This document shows positions 6,689 to 6,705 of a DNA stretch of 6,705 nt, one piece after another. The translations under genes and the position numbers were made by a program. Location: the NCBI GenBank assembly GCA_947177925.1, contig CAMWWJ010000187.1, positions 1 through 6,705 of the forward strand. The letters are read 5' to 3'. The first letter of the stretch is position 1. The number at the start of each line of letters is the position of its first letter. A model generated the notes under the pieces. The model made no database searches, was not told the origin of the DNA, and saw only the letters and a list, made by a program, of their open reading frames with translations. Source of the stretch: an uncultured Lachnospiraceae bacterium. GTDB lineage: Bacteria > Bacillota > Clostridia > Lachnospirales > Lachnospiraceae.

Positions 6689-6705
6689 CGCCTTCATCAA
6701 GGCCC
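6587..6705. other. GC-rich structured segment, likely start of an intergenic repeat or structured RNA element
   Basis: About 65 of 119 bases are G or C (near 55%), clearly above the A-rich genes to the left. A long interrupted hairpin spans 6639-6697. ATGAAGACGT (6639-6648) faces ACGCCTTCAT (6688-6697) with one mismatch, CAGT (6651-6654) pairs ACTG (6684-6687), and ACGCACC (6659-6665) pairs GGTGCGT (6673-6679) around the loop AAAGTAC. A near-direct repeat is also present: TATGAGGACGTGGGAG at 6586-6601 and TATGAAGACGTAGCAG at 6638-6653 match at 13 of 16 positions. No T run follows inside the window, so it is not an evident terminator for the aminopeptidase gene. The right boundary is beyond the window. 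Confidence 0.5.

Noticed and set aside
6477..6704. Minus-strand open frame running in from the right edge to a TAA at 6479-6477
   Set aside because: It overlaps the end of the aminopeptidase gene by about 80 nt, has no start codon in the window, and gives a Pro/Ser-rich, low-complexity translation. It is more likely a by-product of the GC-rich segment.

Overview
The window looks like chromosomal DNA of a Gram-positive anaerobe of the class Clostridia, most likely family Lachnospiraceae. This is inferred from moderate-to-low GC content with A/G-rich codons, strong AGGAGG-type ribosome binding sites, a BspA-type leucine-rich-repeat secreted protein, and the style of the hypothetical proteins. 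No rRNA, tRNA, CRISPR array or transposase gene is present. All five convincing genes lie on the + strand and leave little intergenic space.

Layout. (1) 74-1147: secreted protein with BspA-like LRR repeats, a Gly/Asn/Ser linker and a very lysine-rich fibronectin-III-like C-terminal domain. (2) 1204-1596: 130-residue cytoplasmic protein of unknown function. A clear intrinsic terminator follows at 1641-1675. (3) 1707-2867: class I SAM-dependent methyltransferase resembling the Methyltransf_32/METTL25 group. (4) 2873-5398: 841-residue membrane-anchored extracytoplasmic protein, starting 5 nt after the methyltransferase stop. Its middle looks beta-propeller-like, and its C-terminus resembles a C39-type papain-fold peptidase domain with Asn where the catalytic His is expected. 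(5) 5446-6561: M29-family metallo-aminopeptidase with all six expected active-site residues. (6) 6562-6705: no established gene. A G-rich run leads into a GC-richer, strongly foldable segment that continues past the window edge and looks like the start of an intergenic repeat or structured RNA element.

Genes 3-5 probably form one transcription unit (gaps of 5 and 47 nt, no terminator between them), separated by the 1641-1675 hairpin from genes 1-2. A functional link between the methyltransferase, the anchored protein and the aminopeptidase cannot be shown from sequence. No complete new system is demonstrable here. The two parts most worth a second look are the apparent pseudo-peptidase domain of the 841-residue protein and the structured segment at the right edge.
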